A stretch of 6,766 nucleotides of DNA from Gelria sp. GTDB taxonomy: Bacteria > Bacillota > Syntrophomonadia > Syntrophomonadales > Syntrophomonadaceae. The notes beneath the pieces were generated by a model, which saw only the letters and a program-made list of their open reading frames with translations, was not told where the DNA came from and searched no databases. Each line of letters starts with the position of its first letter. The stretch's first letter is position 1. The stretch is from assembly GCA_012839665.1 (NCBI GenBank), contig DUMX01000042.1, positions 1-6,766 on the forward strand, given 5' to 3'. Shown here piece after piece: positions 1-6,315 of this stretch. A program made the position numbers and the translations under genes.

Positions 1-1
1 A

Positions 2-148
2 ATATTGGGTACTATGGCCTTAACCAGCGCTCTACTTCATTATTCTCCACTGGTAGAATTCCTCTCCATTAGAGCGGAAAGGAAAGACGGTAAAGAGATA
101 GCAACAATGCGGAAACCGGATCCCCGCCATGCTAACAGGAATCAATAA
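2..148 (+). CDS. Possible C-terminal fragment of an unidentified gene entering from the left
   Basis: A reading frame is open from the left edge to a TAA at 146-148 and gives about 48 residues. It begins with a fairly hydrophobic stretch (ILGTMALTSALLHYSPLVEF), which could be the end of a membrane helix, followed by a basic hydrophilic tail (IRAERKDGKEIATMRKPDPR). A last helix followed by a charged cytoplasmic tail would suit a membrane protein. I do not recognise the family. No start with a convincing ribosome site is visible, so if real it is only the 3' end of a longer gene. It would converge with the minus-strand gene ending at 187. A 48-codon open frame can occur by chance, so this is tentative. 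Confidence 0.35.
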   Translation: MLGTMALTSALLHYSPLVEFLSIRAERKDGKEIATMRKPDPRHANRNQ

Positions 149-186
149 GGACTAATTGCGGGTGAACACCATCTGCTACCAGCATC

Positions 187-588
187 CTATTTCATACTAA
201 CCCACTTATTATCCTCATACTTGTAACTTTCGAAGCGGTCGGCCGGTAAGGTTATGTCCTGCCAGCGATTTTTTAGCTTATATTCTATCTCCCCGGAAGG
301 GGGTCTATCCAGCACATATTTCAAGGTGGTTGTGCCCTGGTCATTTTTCATAATAAGATAAAACTCGTCCCCCCGATCACCAATATAAGCATAATGAAAA
401 TATATAGAATCAGGCTGATATTCCCCTCCATCATAAACAGGATGCTCTAAATTTTGAAAATCCTCTAGTATCATCTGCTGGTTAAGCAGCTTTGGTGGAG
501 GTTCTAGTTTAGTATCAGGAATATTACGAAATATAACTGCGGCTACAAATATAATCACAGCAATATAAATAATCCGACGCCAGTTCAC
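187..588 (-). CDS. Hypothetical membrane-anchored protein (one N-terminal helix)
   Basis: This encodes about 133 residues of unknown function. The N-terminus carries a basic pair (NWRR) and then one hydrophobic helix (IIYIAVIIFVAAVIF, about residues 5-20). By the positive-inside rule, the remaining 110 or so residues should lie outside the membrane as an uncleaved signal-anchor protein. The outer part is hydrophilic and rich in Tyr and Asp and looks like a small beta-rich domain. I do not recognise it. Start choice: the ATG at 594 lies only one base after AGGAGG, too close to be used, whereas the in-frame GTG at 588 sits 7 bases after it, so I take GTG; the ATG would add two residues. The gene is downstream of 660-1055 on the same strand, but a strong hairpin lies between them, so co-transcription would need read-through. 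No separate promoter was found. Confidence 0.75.
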   Translation of the reverse strand: MNWRRIIYIAVIIFVAAVIFRNIPDTKLEPPPKLLNQQMILEDFQNLEHPVYDGGEYQPDSIYFHYAYIGDRGDEFYLIMKNDQGTTTLKYVLDRPPSGEIEYKLKNRWQDITLPADRFESYKYEDNKWVSMK

Positions 589-622
589 ATCCATTCCTCC
601 TACTACGCTTCCCCATTAATAA

Positions 623-643
623 GGCCCGGGACTTGCCCGGGCC
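623..643 (-). terminator. Probable intrinsic terminator of the acidic-protein gene
   Basis: This is a perfect 8-bp GC-only stem (GGCCCGGG / CCCGGGCC) with a 5-base loop. Read on the minus strand it starts 17 bases beyond the stop codon of the 660-1055 gene and is followed by TTATTAAT. The T tract is short and interrupted, so termination may be partial. The ribosome site of the next minus-strand gene begins about 25 bases further on, so the hairpin could tune the ratio of the two genes instead of separating them fully. Confidence 0.65.
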
Positions 644-659
644 GAAATTTCTTTTTACC

Positions 660-1055
660 TTATTCCAGTTTATCCAGCATCTCCAGCACCATGTCAAAAA
701 AATAAGCAATATCTCCACGGTCATTGATGCCAGCCTTAAAACCTATCTCCGGAAACCTATCACTACCGTTAATGCGAACATTTACCAGGTACATAGCCTG
801 CTCCATATCTTCCTCTAGATGCTCCAGATCTATATCATCCCAGTCATCATCAAACCAATCATCTTCATTTACAAACTGGGTATATTCTGCTGTTTCCTCC
901 TGCCCATTGTCAATAATCTGAGCTACTATCCACATTACATCGGTAGTACTTATCTCCAGTTCTTCGCTAAGTTGCATAATTTCGTTAGCTACTGGTGTAA
1001 TTTTCAGCAAATCCGAGAGATTTACCGGCTCCCCTTTGCCCCATTTCCTTTTCAT
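660..1055 (-). CDS. Hypothetical acidic cytosolic protein
   Basis: This encodes 131 residues of unknown function with no signal peptide or membrane helix. The N-terminus is basic (MKRKWGKGEP), followed by a helical region (about residues 12-50, including a helix-turn-helix-like stretch EELEISTTDVMWIVAQIID that is not strong enough to call DNA binding). Next comes a very acidic Trp-containing segment (EDDWFDDDWDDIDLEHLEED, residues 64-83) and a C-terminal part (NVRINGSDRFPEIGF... ending FFDMVLEMLDKLE). Start choice: the frame extends upstream to 1097, but GGAGGTGA lies 8 bases before the ATG at 1055 and only 2 bases before the ATG at 1061, so 1055 is preferred. A promoter-like pair lies at 1171-1200 and a terminator at 623-643, so it can be transcribed on its own. 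Confidence 0.75.
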   Translation of the reverse strand: MKRKWGKGEPVNLSDLLKITPVANEIMQLSEELEISTTDVMWIVAQIIDNGQEETAEYTQFVNEDDWFDDDWDDIDLEHLEEDMEQAMYLVNVRINGSDRFPEIGFKAGINDRGDIAYFFDMVLEMLDKLE

Positions 1056-1360
1056 TGGCATCACCTCCGCATCTATTTGCCACCAACCTGGAACCATCCA
1101 ATTGTTAACTGTTTTGCCAGGCTATCACCTTCGCTTAAGGTACACACTAAATTGTACTCCAGTTACCTAAATTATATGTGAACTACAACATAAAAAACAA
1201 CCGCCGATCACGACTAAATATCCTAACCCTTTTTCTTAACCAAAGTACCAACAAGGTAAAATTGTACCATAAAGGAAGAATAGCTGCAAGGACAGGTAAT
1301 TAAGTGTTATTTTATATGTAGCCTTTTCCAGTTATTTTTTCTAAACATGGAGGTATTGTT
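1056..1360. other. Divergent intergenic region, no gene seen
   Basis: These 305 bases separate the minus-strand acidic-protein gene from the + strand small-protein pair. Besides the minus-strand promoter at 1171-1200, the only structure I see is a repeated 9-mer AAATTGTAC (1149-1157 and 1259-1267), each copy preceded by a GTAC 6-12 bases upstream (1140-1143 and 1245-1248). I found no convincing promoter for the + strand pair and no RNA gene. Frames that cross the region have no usable ribosome site. Confidence 0.5.
1171..1200 (-). promoter_or_regulatory. Putative sigma-A promoter for the acidic-protein gene
   Basis: On the minus strand TTGTTT (1200-1195) and a perfect TATAAT (1176-1171) are separated by 18 bases. 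The predicted start of transcription would be about 110 bases before the ATG at 1055. The -35 box matches consensus at only three of six positions. Confidence 0.4.
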
Positions 1361-1534
1361 TTGTTGAAAACTCTGAAATTATTGGCTATTCTCCTTACTA
1401 TTCTGCTCGTAGTAATGGTCTTTTATGGTATATTCAAAGGGATATTTAATTCCCTGGAATTCTGGGGGCTGTATCTCTTATTAGTTGCGGCTGATTCTTT
1501 ATGTATTGCCTTTATTAAACGATATAATCGCTAA
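1361..1534 (+). CDS. Very small two-helix membrane protein (57 aa)
   Basis: This is a 57-residue protein starting at TTG, with GGAGG at 1349-1353 exactly 7 bases upstream; a second TTG follows immediately at 1364. It consists almost entirely of two hydrophobic segments: about residues 7-25 (LLAILLTILLVVMVFYGIF) and residues 34-52 (FWGLYLLLVAADSLCIAF). They are joined by a short KGIFNSLE link and followed by a basic tail (KRYNR). Both ends are basic or short, which fits a hairpin with both termini in the cytoplasm. I do not recognise the family. Its TAA overlaps the start of the G-rich ribosome site of the next gene, 16 bases before that start, so the two are almost certainly translated from one transcript. 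The strong ribosome site, matching frame and tight coupling support a real gene. Confidence 0.65.
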   Translation: MLKTLKLLAILLTILLVVMVFYGIFKGIFNSLEFWGLYLLLVAADSLCIAFIKRYNR

Positions 1535-1550
1535 GGGGGGAAAGTTAATT

Positions 1551-1733
1551 TTGTCTAAGGATAAGAAGCCTCATATAGTTGTCGATGCTAATAACAAAAT
1601 TCGACTACTAATTGTTGATTTTAGCCGGGAACACCTCCGTCAGCTTACCGATAAGCTAATGGATAAGAAAACAGCTTTGATTATACTGGGAGCAGGTATT
1701 CTGGCCGGCTTTTTACTGGCACTATATATTTAA
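1551..1733 (+). CDS. Small tail-anchored membrane protein (60 aa)
   Basis: This is a 60-residue protein. The N-terminal 40 residues are charged and cytosolic (starting SKDKKPHIVVDANNKIRLL) and the C-terminus is one hydrophobic helix (ALIILGAGILAGFLLALYI) that ends at the stop, giving a tail-anchored topology with the soluble part inside. The frame is open further upstream to an ATG at 1485, but that would overlap the preceding gene and has no ribosome site. The TTG at 1551 is 10 bases after AGGGGGG and keeps the spacing of a coupled pair, so I take it. Function is unknown; the partner is the 57-residue two-helix protein just upstream, and the two may act together in the membrane. The stop codon overlaps that of the opposing gene. 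Confidence 0.7.
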   Translation: MSKDKKPHIVVDANNKIRLLIVDFSREHLRQLTDKLMDKKTALIILGAGILAGFLLALYI

Positions 1734-2032
1734 GCATATTCATTACCCTGGTATCGTTCGTCCCACTCCTTACGAGCTACTTCCCGAGCTGGAGGTATCA
1801 TGGGTAAAACCATCTGCTTAAGTTCCACTCTGTTTCTATGGACGTATTGCGCCAGTTCCTCCTGGGAAAAGCTATTATCGTGCCGGCCAACCCTTATGGA
1901 TACACAATAATTACTTTGCAAATAAAAAATGAGTTCCACCTCGGCATTTTTGTCCCCTGCTTGAAACTGGGCTGCTCCCGCCGCCTTATTGCGGTCAATC
2001 ATACGGAAATTATCTAATGACAACAACTGCAA
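1730..2032 (-). CDS. Hypothetical soluble protein (100 aa)
   Basis: This encodes 100 residues, starting at TTG (2032-2030) with AGGTGA 6 bases upstream. There is no signal peptide or membrane helix. The first half looks like a small beta-rich unit (AEVELIFYLQSNYCVSIRVG) and the second half is helical and charged (SQEELAQYVHRNRVELKQMV, then PPAREVARKEWDERYQ). I do not recognise it. It is divergent from the 2248-2517 gene, with a likely promoter at 2099-2127. It converges with the small membrane-protein pair so closely that its TAA (1732-1730) shares two bases with the TAA at 1731-1733 of the other strand. No terminator lies between them, so the two transcripts probably overlap at their 3' ends. 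Confidence 0.7.
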   Translation of the reverse strand: MQLLSLDNFRMIDRNKAAGAAQFQAGDKNAEVELIFYLQSNYCVSIRVGRHDNSFSQEELAQYVHRNRVELKQMVLPMIPPAREVARKEWDERYQGNEYA

Positions 2033-2098
2033 AACTAATCACCTCACTCTACCTTTGTTAAAATAATTTCGACACGTAAACCCTCTATCCTCTTTTAA

Positions 2099-2127
2099 AT
2101 AATAACTAAAGCAGGACATTAAGGTAA
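2099..2127 (-). promoter_or_regulatory. Putative sigma-A promoter for the 100-aa protein gene
   Basis: On the minus strand TTACCT (2127-2122) is followed after 17 bases by TATTAT (2104-2099). The -10 box matches five of six consensus bases and the -35 box three of six. It lies about 65 bases before the TTG start at 2032. Confidence 0.35.
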
Positions 2128-2247
2128 CCCCCTTGCATTAAACTTAAAACATCTTGTTTATGACCATTTTTTCCATTACCATAACATATAGCTATAAGAA
2201 TATTTTCCCTATTATGACAATAGTCCCGATTGAAAGGAGAATTTGGC

Positions 2248-2517
2248 TTGGCGGAATTTACTGCAGCAATAGTTCAAAAAGCGGAGTACACATTTGTAGT
2301 TGTTATTGTCAAACGTGAAGTGTTAAATGACAACCGGCTATCTGCAGAAGCAATTAAGATATTCTCCAGGTATTTTCCTCTAATGCCAGTAGTCCTTATG
2401 GCTCAAAACTTCAAGGGTGATGGGGTTTTTCGTGGACCTGAAAATCTGGTTAAGTTGGTGGAAAATGATAGACCAGAAGATTTACCCTGGAGCGTCTACA
2501 AGGTACACAAAAAATAA
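2248..2517 (+). CDS. Hypothetical small soluble protein (89 aa)
   Basis: This encodes about 89 residues of unknown function. The order is a short strand region, a hydrophobic strand (YTFVVVIVKREV), a helix (SAEAIKIFSRYF), a second hydrophobic strand (MPVVLMAQ), and a C-terminal helical region (GPENLVKLVENDRPEDLPW). This suggests a small alpha/beta fold. Neither hydrophobic stretch is long enough for a membrane helix. Start choice: the TTG at 2230 overlaps the ribosome site itself; the TTG at 2248 lies 8 bases after AGGAG and is preferred. It is divergent from the 100-aa gene and convergent with the WYL regulator, with only 11 bases between stops and no GC-rich terminator. I have no basis for a function. 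Confidence 0.7.
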   Translation: MAEFTAAIVQKAEYTFVVVIVKREVLNDNRLSAEAIKIFSRYFPLMPVVLMAQNFKGDGVFRGPENLVKLVENDRPEDLPWSVYKVHKK

Positions 2518-2528
2518 TATTACTTAAT

Positions 2529-3818
2529 TCAAGCTTTTTTCCTGCGGCGGTCGTAGAGCCGTACTACCTGCCACGCCCGCTCCCGGACCTGTTCGCGAAG
2601 GTCAAGCGGTTCCAGAACTTCTACCTCCGGACCCCACTGTAAAATCCAGGTCCGTAATTCCTTAAACCCGCAAGCCTCAAACTCTACTATTAATGTTCCG
2701 TCCTGACCTTCCTCAATAATTTCCTGACTATGGTGATAACGTAAATTCTTAACCCGATTGGCTACTGCCCGAGAAAATTTAAGCCGTACCTTTCTAACCG
2801 GATCGTCACAGTAAACCCCCCAGCTATCGCCGATATGTTCTATAATGTTGAAATCCTCTGGATATTTAAAAGTGTTATTCTCATAGTTAACTATAGACAT
2901 AATCTGGTCTACCCGAAAGGTTCGATAGTCCTTGCGCTCCGGTGCGTAGGCTATTACATACCATACATTATGCTTACAAACCATCCCCATCGGTCGAATG
3001 ATACGTTCTGAAACCTCACCACTCACCTTGGCATAGCAAATCTTCTGCTCAAAACCCTCAATTACGGCCCTTATCAGTTTTCCCAGGGTGTCCCCGAATT
3101 CTTCGGGACGGGACAGGGTATCCCCGACAACATATATCCGTTCTGAAAACAACCCCGCTTTTAAACCGGCATTCTTAAAGAAAGTCTTCTCAATTTCATT
3201 TTTGGCACAGGTGGTAGCCTTATCTAATAAAGTATTTTCATATAGCAACATGCTTACATAAACTGTTGCTGCACTGTCAGGACTAAGTTTCGGCAAATAC
3301 CTTTCGGTCAGGCAATATTTAGGACTCCCCGTAGAAGGACGTTTAATACTAATACCTATTCCCTCTAACTCTACCAAGTCGCGGTAAATCATACGTTTTA
3401 GCGCTGCATCCGAAGGATCCTTCCCACCACTTTGTTCAATCAGTTCCCGATAACCCCTTTCGATTGCTTCCATGCTAAGGCCGCCAAAAGGAATGGAATT
3501 ATGCAGATTAATATACAGGTAAAGCAGGCGCTCCGCAGGTTTCGGCCCTACAGCCTTATTTTTATCTACATCGTTCAGATAATTATCAATTACTTTCAGG
3601 CTTAGTTGCCGCCCCCGCACCTGTACCGGAAACTTACCATCAACACATATCAGCGGGTCATTGGCCAAATTGGACAGCAAACGATATAGAGTAGTCTTTT
3701 TTAAACCAAGAGCCTCCATCAACTGTTTCTCAGTCTGGCCAGGCTGCTCGGCCAGGTAGTTTTTCAGTGTTACTACCTGGTCAATCATCACATTCATCCT
3801 ATTTTTAGGCTCTGGCAA
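2529..3818 (-). CDS. WYL-domain transcriptional regulator
   Basis: This encodes about 429 residues. An N-terminal helix-turn-helix (about residues 13-60; QTEKQLMEALGLKKTTLYRL) is followed by a second winged-helix region (about 97-175; ALKRMIYRDLVELEGIGI) of the kind usual in WYL proteins. The WYL domain follows (about 255-315), with the signature VWYVIAYAPERKDYRTFRVD, and then a WCX-type C-terminal extension (about 340-425). WYL proteins are ligand- or nucleic-acid-responsive transcription regulators; the ligand and targets here are unknown. The extra N-terminal helix-turn-helix makes it longer than the common 300-350 residues. Start choice: the GTG at 3827 abuts AAGGGG, while the in-frame TTG at 3818 is 8 bases after it and is preferred. 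The gene lies 70 bases downstream of cls on the same strand, so both may be one transcript. Confidence 0.9.
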   Translation of the reverse strand: MPEPKNRMNVMIDQVVTLKNYLAEQPGQTEKQLMEALGLKKTTLYRLLSNLANDPLICVDGKFPVQVRGRQLSLKVIDNYLNDVDKNKAVGPKPAERLLYLYINLHNSIPFGGLSMEAIERGYRELIEQSGGKDPSDAALKRMIYRDLVELEGIGISIKRPSTGSPKYCLTERYLPKLSPDSAATVYVSMLLYENTLLDKATTCAKNEIEKTFFKNAGLKAGLFSERIYVVGDTLSRPEEFGDTLGKLIRAVIEGFEQKICYAKVSGEVSERIIRPMGMVCKHNVWYVIAYAPERKDYRTFRVDQIMSIVNYENNTFKYPEDFNIIEHIGDSWGVYCDDPVRKVRLKFSRAVANRVKNLRYHHSQEIIEEGQDGTLIVEFEACGFKELRTWILQWGPEVEVLEPLDLREQVRERAWQVVRLYDRRRKKA

Positions 3819-3888
3819 GTCAAACACCCCTTTTTATAACCTTATTCGCCAGATAAGATGGTAATCCTTGTGATAAATGGTTGTTTTG

Positions 3889-5343
3889 TTAGAGTATAGG
3901 CGAAAGCAGTCGAAACAGACCTTCCTTGAAACGAAAGCGCATAGGACGGGCGGCATAGGCTTCACGGGTAATTTCGACACTATCTTCAAGGGCTAATAAA
4001 AAACTTTCCTCCAATTGACCAGTAATTTCCTCATCATAGATAAAGGCATTAACCTCAAAATTAAGTTCAAAACTCCTGATATCCAAATTTGCAGTTCCTA
4101 CCGAACTGGCAAAGCCATCGCAACAAATCTTTTTACTGTGTAAAAATCCCTTTTTGTACCGATAACAGCGGACACCGGCATCTAGCAGTTCCCCGACATA
4201 GGAAAGCGAAGCCCAGTAAACATAGAAATGGTCAGGTTTGTAGGGGATCATCAACCGCACATCAACACCCGAGAGGGCAGCAATTTTTAAAGCTTCTAAG
4301 ATACTCTCGTCAGGTATCAGATAAGGGGTCTCTATGTAAACATTATGTTGCGCTTTATTGATAAGTTTAAGATAACCATTTCTTACAGCTGGATACTTCA
4401 TATCCGGTCCACTAGATACTATTTGTATGGCACTGTCCCCTTCAGGCTTACGGGTGGGGAAATAGTAGTCCGTATCTGACAGAGGATCCCGGGCAGCAAA
4501 ACGCCAATCCAATAAAAATCTCATTTCCAGACTGTCAATAGCACTGCCCCTGATATTAAGATGACAATCGCGCCAATGGCCAAAACGAGGTGATAACCCC
4601 CGATACTCATCCCCTACATTAAACCCTCCGACATAGGCCTCATCACCATCTATAATCAGGATTTTGCGGTGGTTGCGGTAGTTTATGCGTATGTTAATAT
4701 AAGGTAAAAATGGCGGGAAGAAGGCAGCACTACGACCACCAGCCTCATGTAATTTTCTGAAAAAGCGTGGAGTCAGGCGGATACAACCCATGCCATCATA
4801 AAGAAGTTTAACCTCTACTCCTTCGCGGGCTTTTTCAGCAAGAATTTTCATTATTTGCCGGCCTATAGAATCATTGCGGATAATAAAATACTCCATGTGA
4901 ATATAATATTTAGCATTTCTTAAACTGGCCAGTATACGCTCAAATAGTTCCTGCCCATCGTGAAAAACCTCTACCGTATTATCCTGAGTTAATAGTGAAT
5001 AATTGCTGACCATCTGCAAATAGATTAAATCCAGATAATCCTGGGTACGGGGATCATTGAAATTAAGGCTCTTTTTACGCAAACTGACATCCTGTCCCGC
5101 CAGCAAGCTCAAAAGCTCATGCTCTTCCTCTTCTTTTAAGTAGAAAAGTTTTTTGCGCTGCAGGTTCTGCCCCAGAAATATATACATCAAAAAACCCAGT
5201 ATAGGTACAAATACCAGTAATAAAATCCAGGACAAAGTGGCAACCGGGTTACGACGCTCAAAAATTACTACAATGAGCACTAGAAATATATTAATGATGA
5301 ATATAATATCCGCCAGTTTCCAGACGAAACTTGATAATTCCAT
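3889..5343 (-). CDS. cls: Cardiolipin synthase (phospholipase D family)
   Basis: This encodes 484 residues, the usual length for bacterial Cls. The enzyme joins two phosphatidylglycerol molecules to give cardiolipin and glycerol at the inner face of the cytoplasmic membrane. Two N-terminal membrane helices (about residues 10-28 and 36-57) flank the typical motif ERRNPVATLSWI. Two phospholipase D (HKD) motifs follow. The first is NHRKILIIDG (His225, Lys227, Asp232), continuing AYVGGFNVGDEY; the second is LHSKKICCDG (His402, Lys404, Asp409), continuing SSVGTANLDIRSFELNFE. Both catalytic sets are intact, so the enzyme should be active. The ATG start is 5 bases after GGAGGG. A sigma-A-like promoter is at 5409-5438. 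The WYL regulator follows downstream on the same strand. Confidence 0.96.
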   Translation of the reverse strand: MELSSFVWKLADIIFIINIFLVLIVVIFERRNPVATLSWILLLVFVPILGFLMYIFLGQNLQRKKLFYLKEEEEHELLSLLAGQDVSLRKKSLNFNDPRTQDYLDLIYLQMVSNYSLLTQDNTVEVFHDGQELFERILASLRNAKYYIHMEYFIIRNDSIGRQIMKILAEKAREGVEVKLLYDGMGCIRLTPRFFRKLHEAGGRSAAFFPPFLPYINIRINYRNHRKILIIDGDEAYVGGFNVGDEYRGLSPRFGHWRDCHLNIRGSAIDSLEMRFLLDWRFAARDPLSDTDYYFPTRKPEGDSAIQIVSSGPDMKYPAVRNGYLKLINKAQHNVYIETPYLIPDESILEALKIAALSGVDVRLMIPYKPDHFYVYWASLSYVGELLDAGVRCYRYKKGFLHSKKICCDGFASSVGTANLDIRSFELNFEVNAFIYDEEITGQLEESFLLALEDSVEITREAYAARPMRFRFKEGLFRLLSPIL

Positions 5344-5408
5344 CCTGACCCTCCAAAATAAACCCGCAATATAATGCTTTGTCTATAACTTTACTACATA
5401 TTATGAGC

Positions 5409-5438
5409 ATTATAAACAAGTTTTAGAAGATTTGGTAA
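5409..5438 (-). promoter_or_regulatory. Putative sigma-A promoter for cls
   Basis: On the minus strand TTACCA (5438-5433; four of six consensus bases) is followed after 18 bases by a perfect TATAAT (5414-5409). It would give a leader of roughly 60 bases before the cls ATG. Other AT-rich -10-like hexamers lie nearby, so the exact promoter is uncertain. Confidence 0.5.
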
Positions 5439-5641
5439 AAACCCTTTTCCCCCGATTTGATGATTTGATATGGTTTGGCATCTATTCTCATATTTGCAGG
5501 TAAGGCGGTAATACTATTTTTATATGGTTAAAGGAGGCAATTCAACCGCCAGTGATAATGGACTTCTGCAAACAACAGCAATAAACTCCATTTCTCATGC
5601 AGAAAATAGATACAGAGAATAGAGTTTTCTCGGTTTCTTTG

Positions 5642-5671
5642 TTATGATTATTCCGAAGAAATAAGTATAAT
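5642..5671 (+). promoter_or_regulatory. Putative sigma-A promoter for the RNA 2'-phosphotransferase gene
   Basis: TTATGA (5642-5647) is separated by 18 bases from a perfect TATAAT (5666-5671). The -35 box is weak (three of six). The predicted leader is about 70 bases long. In it CCTGG (5683-5687) could pair with a CCAGG that overlaps the ribosome site AGGAG. Confidence 0.45.
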
Positions 5672-5748
5672 AGCGGAGAACGGCCTGGCTACTAAACGAC
5701 ACCAGAGGACCATCCTACCGATCACCGTATCCCAGGAGTGAGCATACA

Positions 5749-6303
5749 ATGAACAAAAAATACACAAATCTTAGCAAAACCATGGCCCATGCCCTAAGAC
5801 ATGCCCCCCAAAACTACGGTTTAATTCTAGATGAAAAGGGCTGGATCGATGTTGACAAACTAATAGAAGGATTAAAAGACCACTCCCAGAGATTTGCAGA
5901 TGTAACCATATATGATTTAGAAAAGGTTATAAAAGAATCCCCTAAAAAACGGTTTGAAATAAAAGATGGGAAAATACGAGCAACCTACGGCCATTCATTG
6001 CCATCTAAAATAAAGAAAAAACCTGCCCTACCACCAGAGATTTTATATCATGGCACCACCCCCATAGCAGCAGAAAATATTTTAAAGACTGCTTTAAAGC
6101 CTCAGGGCAGGCAATACGTACATCTTTCCCTGGATATAAAATCAGCTTATGAAGTAGGTTTGCGCAGAACAAAGAATCCCACAATTTTAAAGGTTTTAGC
6201 ACAGGAAGCTCATAATGCAGGAATAAATTTTTACAGCGAAAAAGCCGGGATATGGCTAAGTGATAGAATACCTGCTAAATTTATCGTGAAATTCTTACAG
6301 TAG
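5749..6303 (+). CDS. kptA: RNA 2'-phosphotransferase, Tpt1/KptA family
   Basis: This encodes 184 residues, full length for the bacterial family. Tpt1/KptA enzymes use NAD+ to remove an internal RNA 2'-phosphate, releasing ADP-ribose 1'',2''-cyclic phosphate and nicotinamide. Family signatures in order are: LSKTMAHALRHAP (Arg17-His18); GWIDVDKLIEGL; KKRFEIKDGKIRATYGHS (Arg77, GHS at 81-83); LYHGT (99-103); YVHLS (123-127); AYEVGLRR (Arg139/140); and AGIWLSDRIPAKF. The Arg-His and the later Arg residues correspond to the catalytic set described for yeast Tpt1, so the enzyme looks intact. The ATG is 10 bases after AGGAG. The gene has its own promoter-like sequence and is monocistronic. It converges with the ImmA/IrrE gene, 12 bases between stops. 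The substrate in bacteria is unclear, since fungal-type tRNA splicing is absent. Confidence 0.93.
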   Translation: MNKKYTNLSKTMAHALRHAPQNYGLILDEKGWIDVDKLIEGLKDHSQRFADVTIYDLEKVIKESPKKRFEIKDGKIRATYGHSLPSKIKKKPALPPEILYHGTTPIAAENILKTALKPQGRQYVHLSLDIKSAYEVGLRRTKNPTILKVLAQEAHNAGINFYSEKAGIWLSDRIPAKFIVKFLQ

Positions 6304-6315
6304 GTAGTAGGTTAA

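Larger units (their letters stand above)
5344..5748. other. Divergent intergenic region with inverted repeats, no gene seen
   Basis: These 405 bases lie between cls (minus) and the 2'-phosphotransferase gene (+). They hold the cls promoter (5409-5438) and the + strand promoter (5642-5671). Between these are an inverted repeat GGCGGT/ACCGCC (5504-5509 and 5545-5550) that encloses an AAAGGAGG with no usable start codon after it, and an imperfect AT-rich hairpin at 5583-5627 (AAACTC/GAGTTT outer stem, inner ATT-CTC pairing) followed by a T-rich stretch. I cannot match any of it to a known riboswitch or RNA family, and no open frame with a fitting ribosome site is present. Confidence 0.45.

Noticed and set aside
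1..80. A stretch with tRNA-like words on the minus strand (GTAGAGCGCTGG).
   Set aside because: No T-arm consensus, no acceptor stem pairing and no clean anticodon stem could be built around it.
819..1181. A 120-residue + strand open frame.
   Set aside because: It lies largely antisense to the 660-1055 gene, lacks a fitting ribosome site and has Cys/Tyr/His-rich low-quality composition.
2505..2542. A-rich to T-rich transition between the convergent genes ending at 2517 and 2529 as a bidirectional terminator.
   Set aside because: There is no GC-containing stem; pairing would rely on six A-T pairs around a 20-base loop.
3841..3857. Inverted repeat CTTAT/ATAAG between cls and the WYL gene as a terminator.
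   Set aside because: Only five AT-rich pairs with a 7-base loop and no T tract in the right place; too weak.
4089..4361. A 90-residue + strand open frame.
   Set aside because: It is entirely antisense to cls, whose catalytic motifs are unambiguous.
5530..5582. A small gene after the AAAGGAGG at 5530-5537.
   Set aside because: The first start codon (GTG at 5552) is 14 bases away and the frame ends after ten codons.
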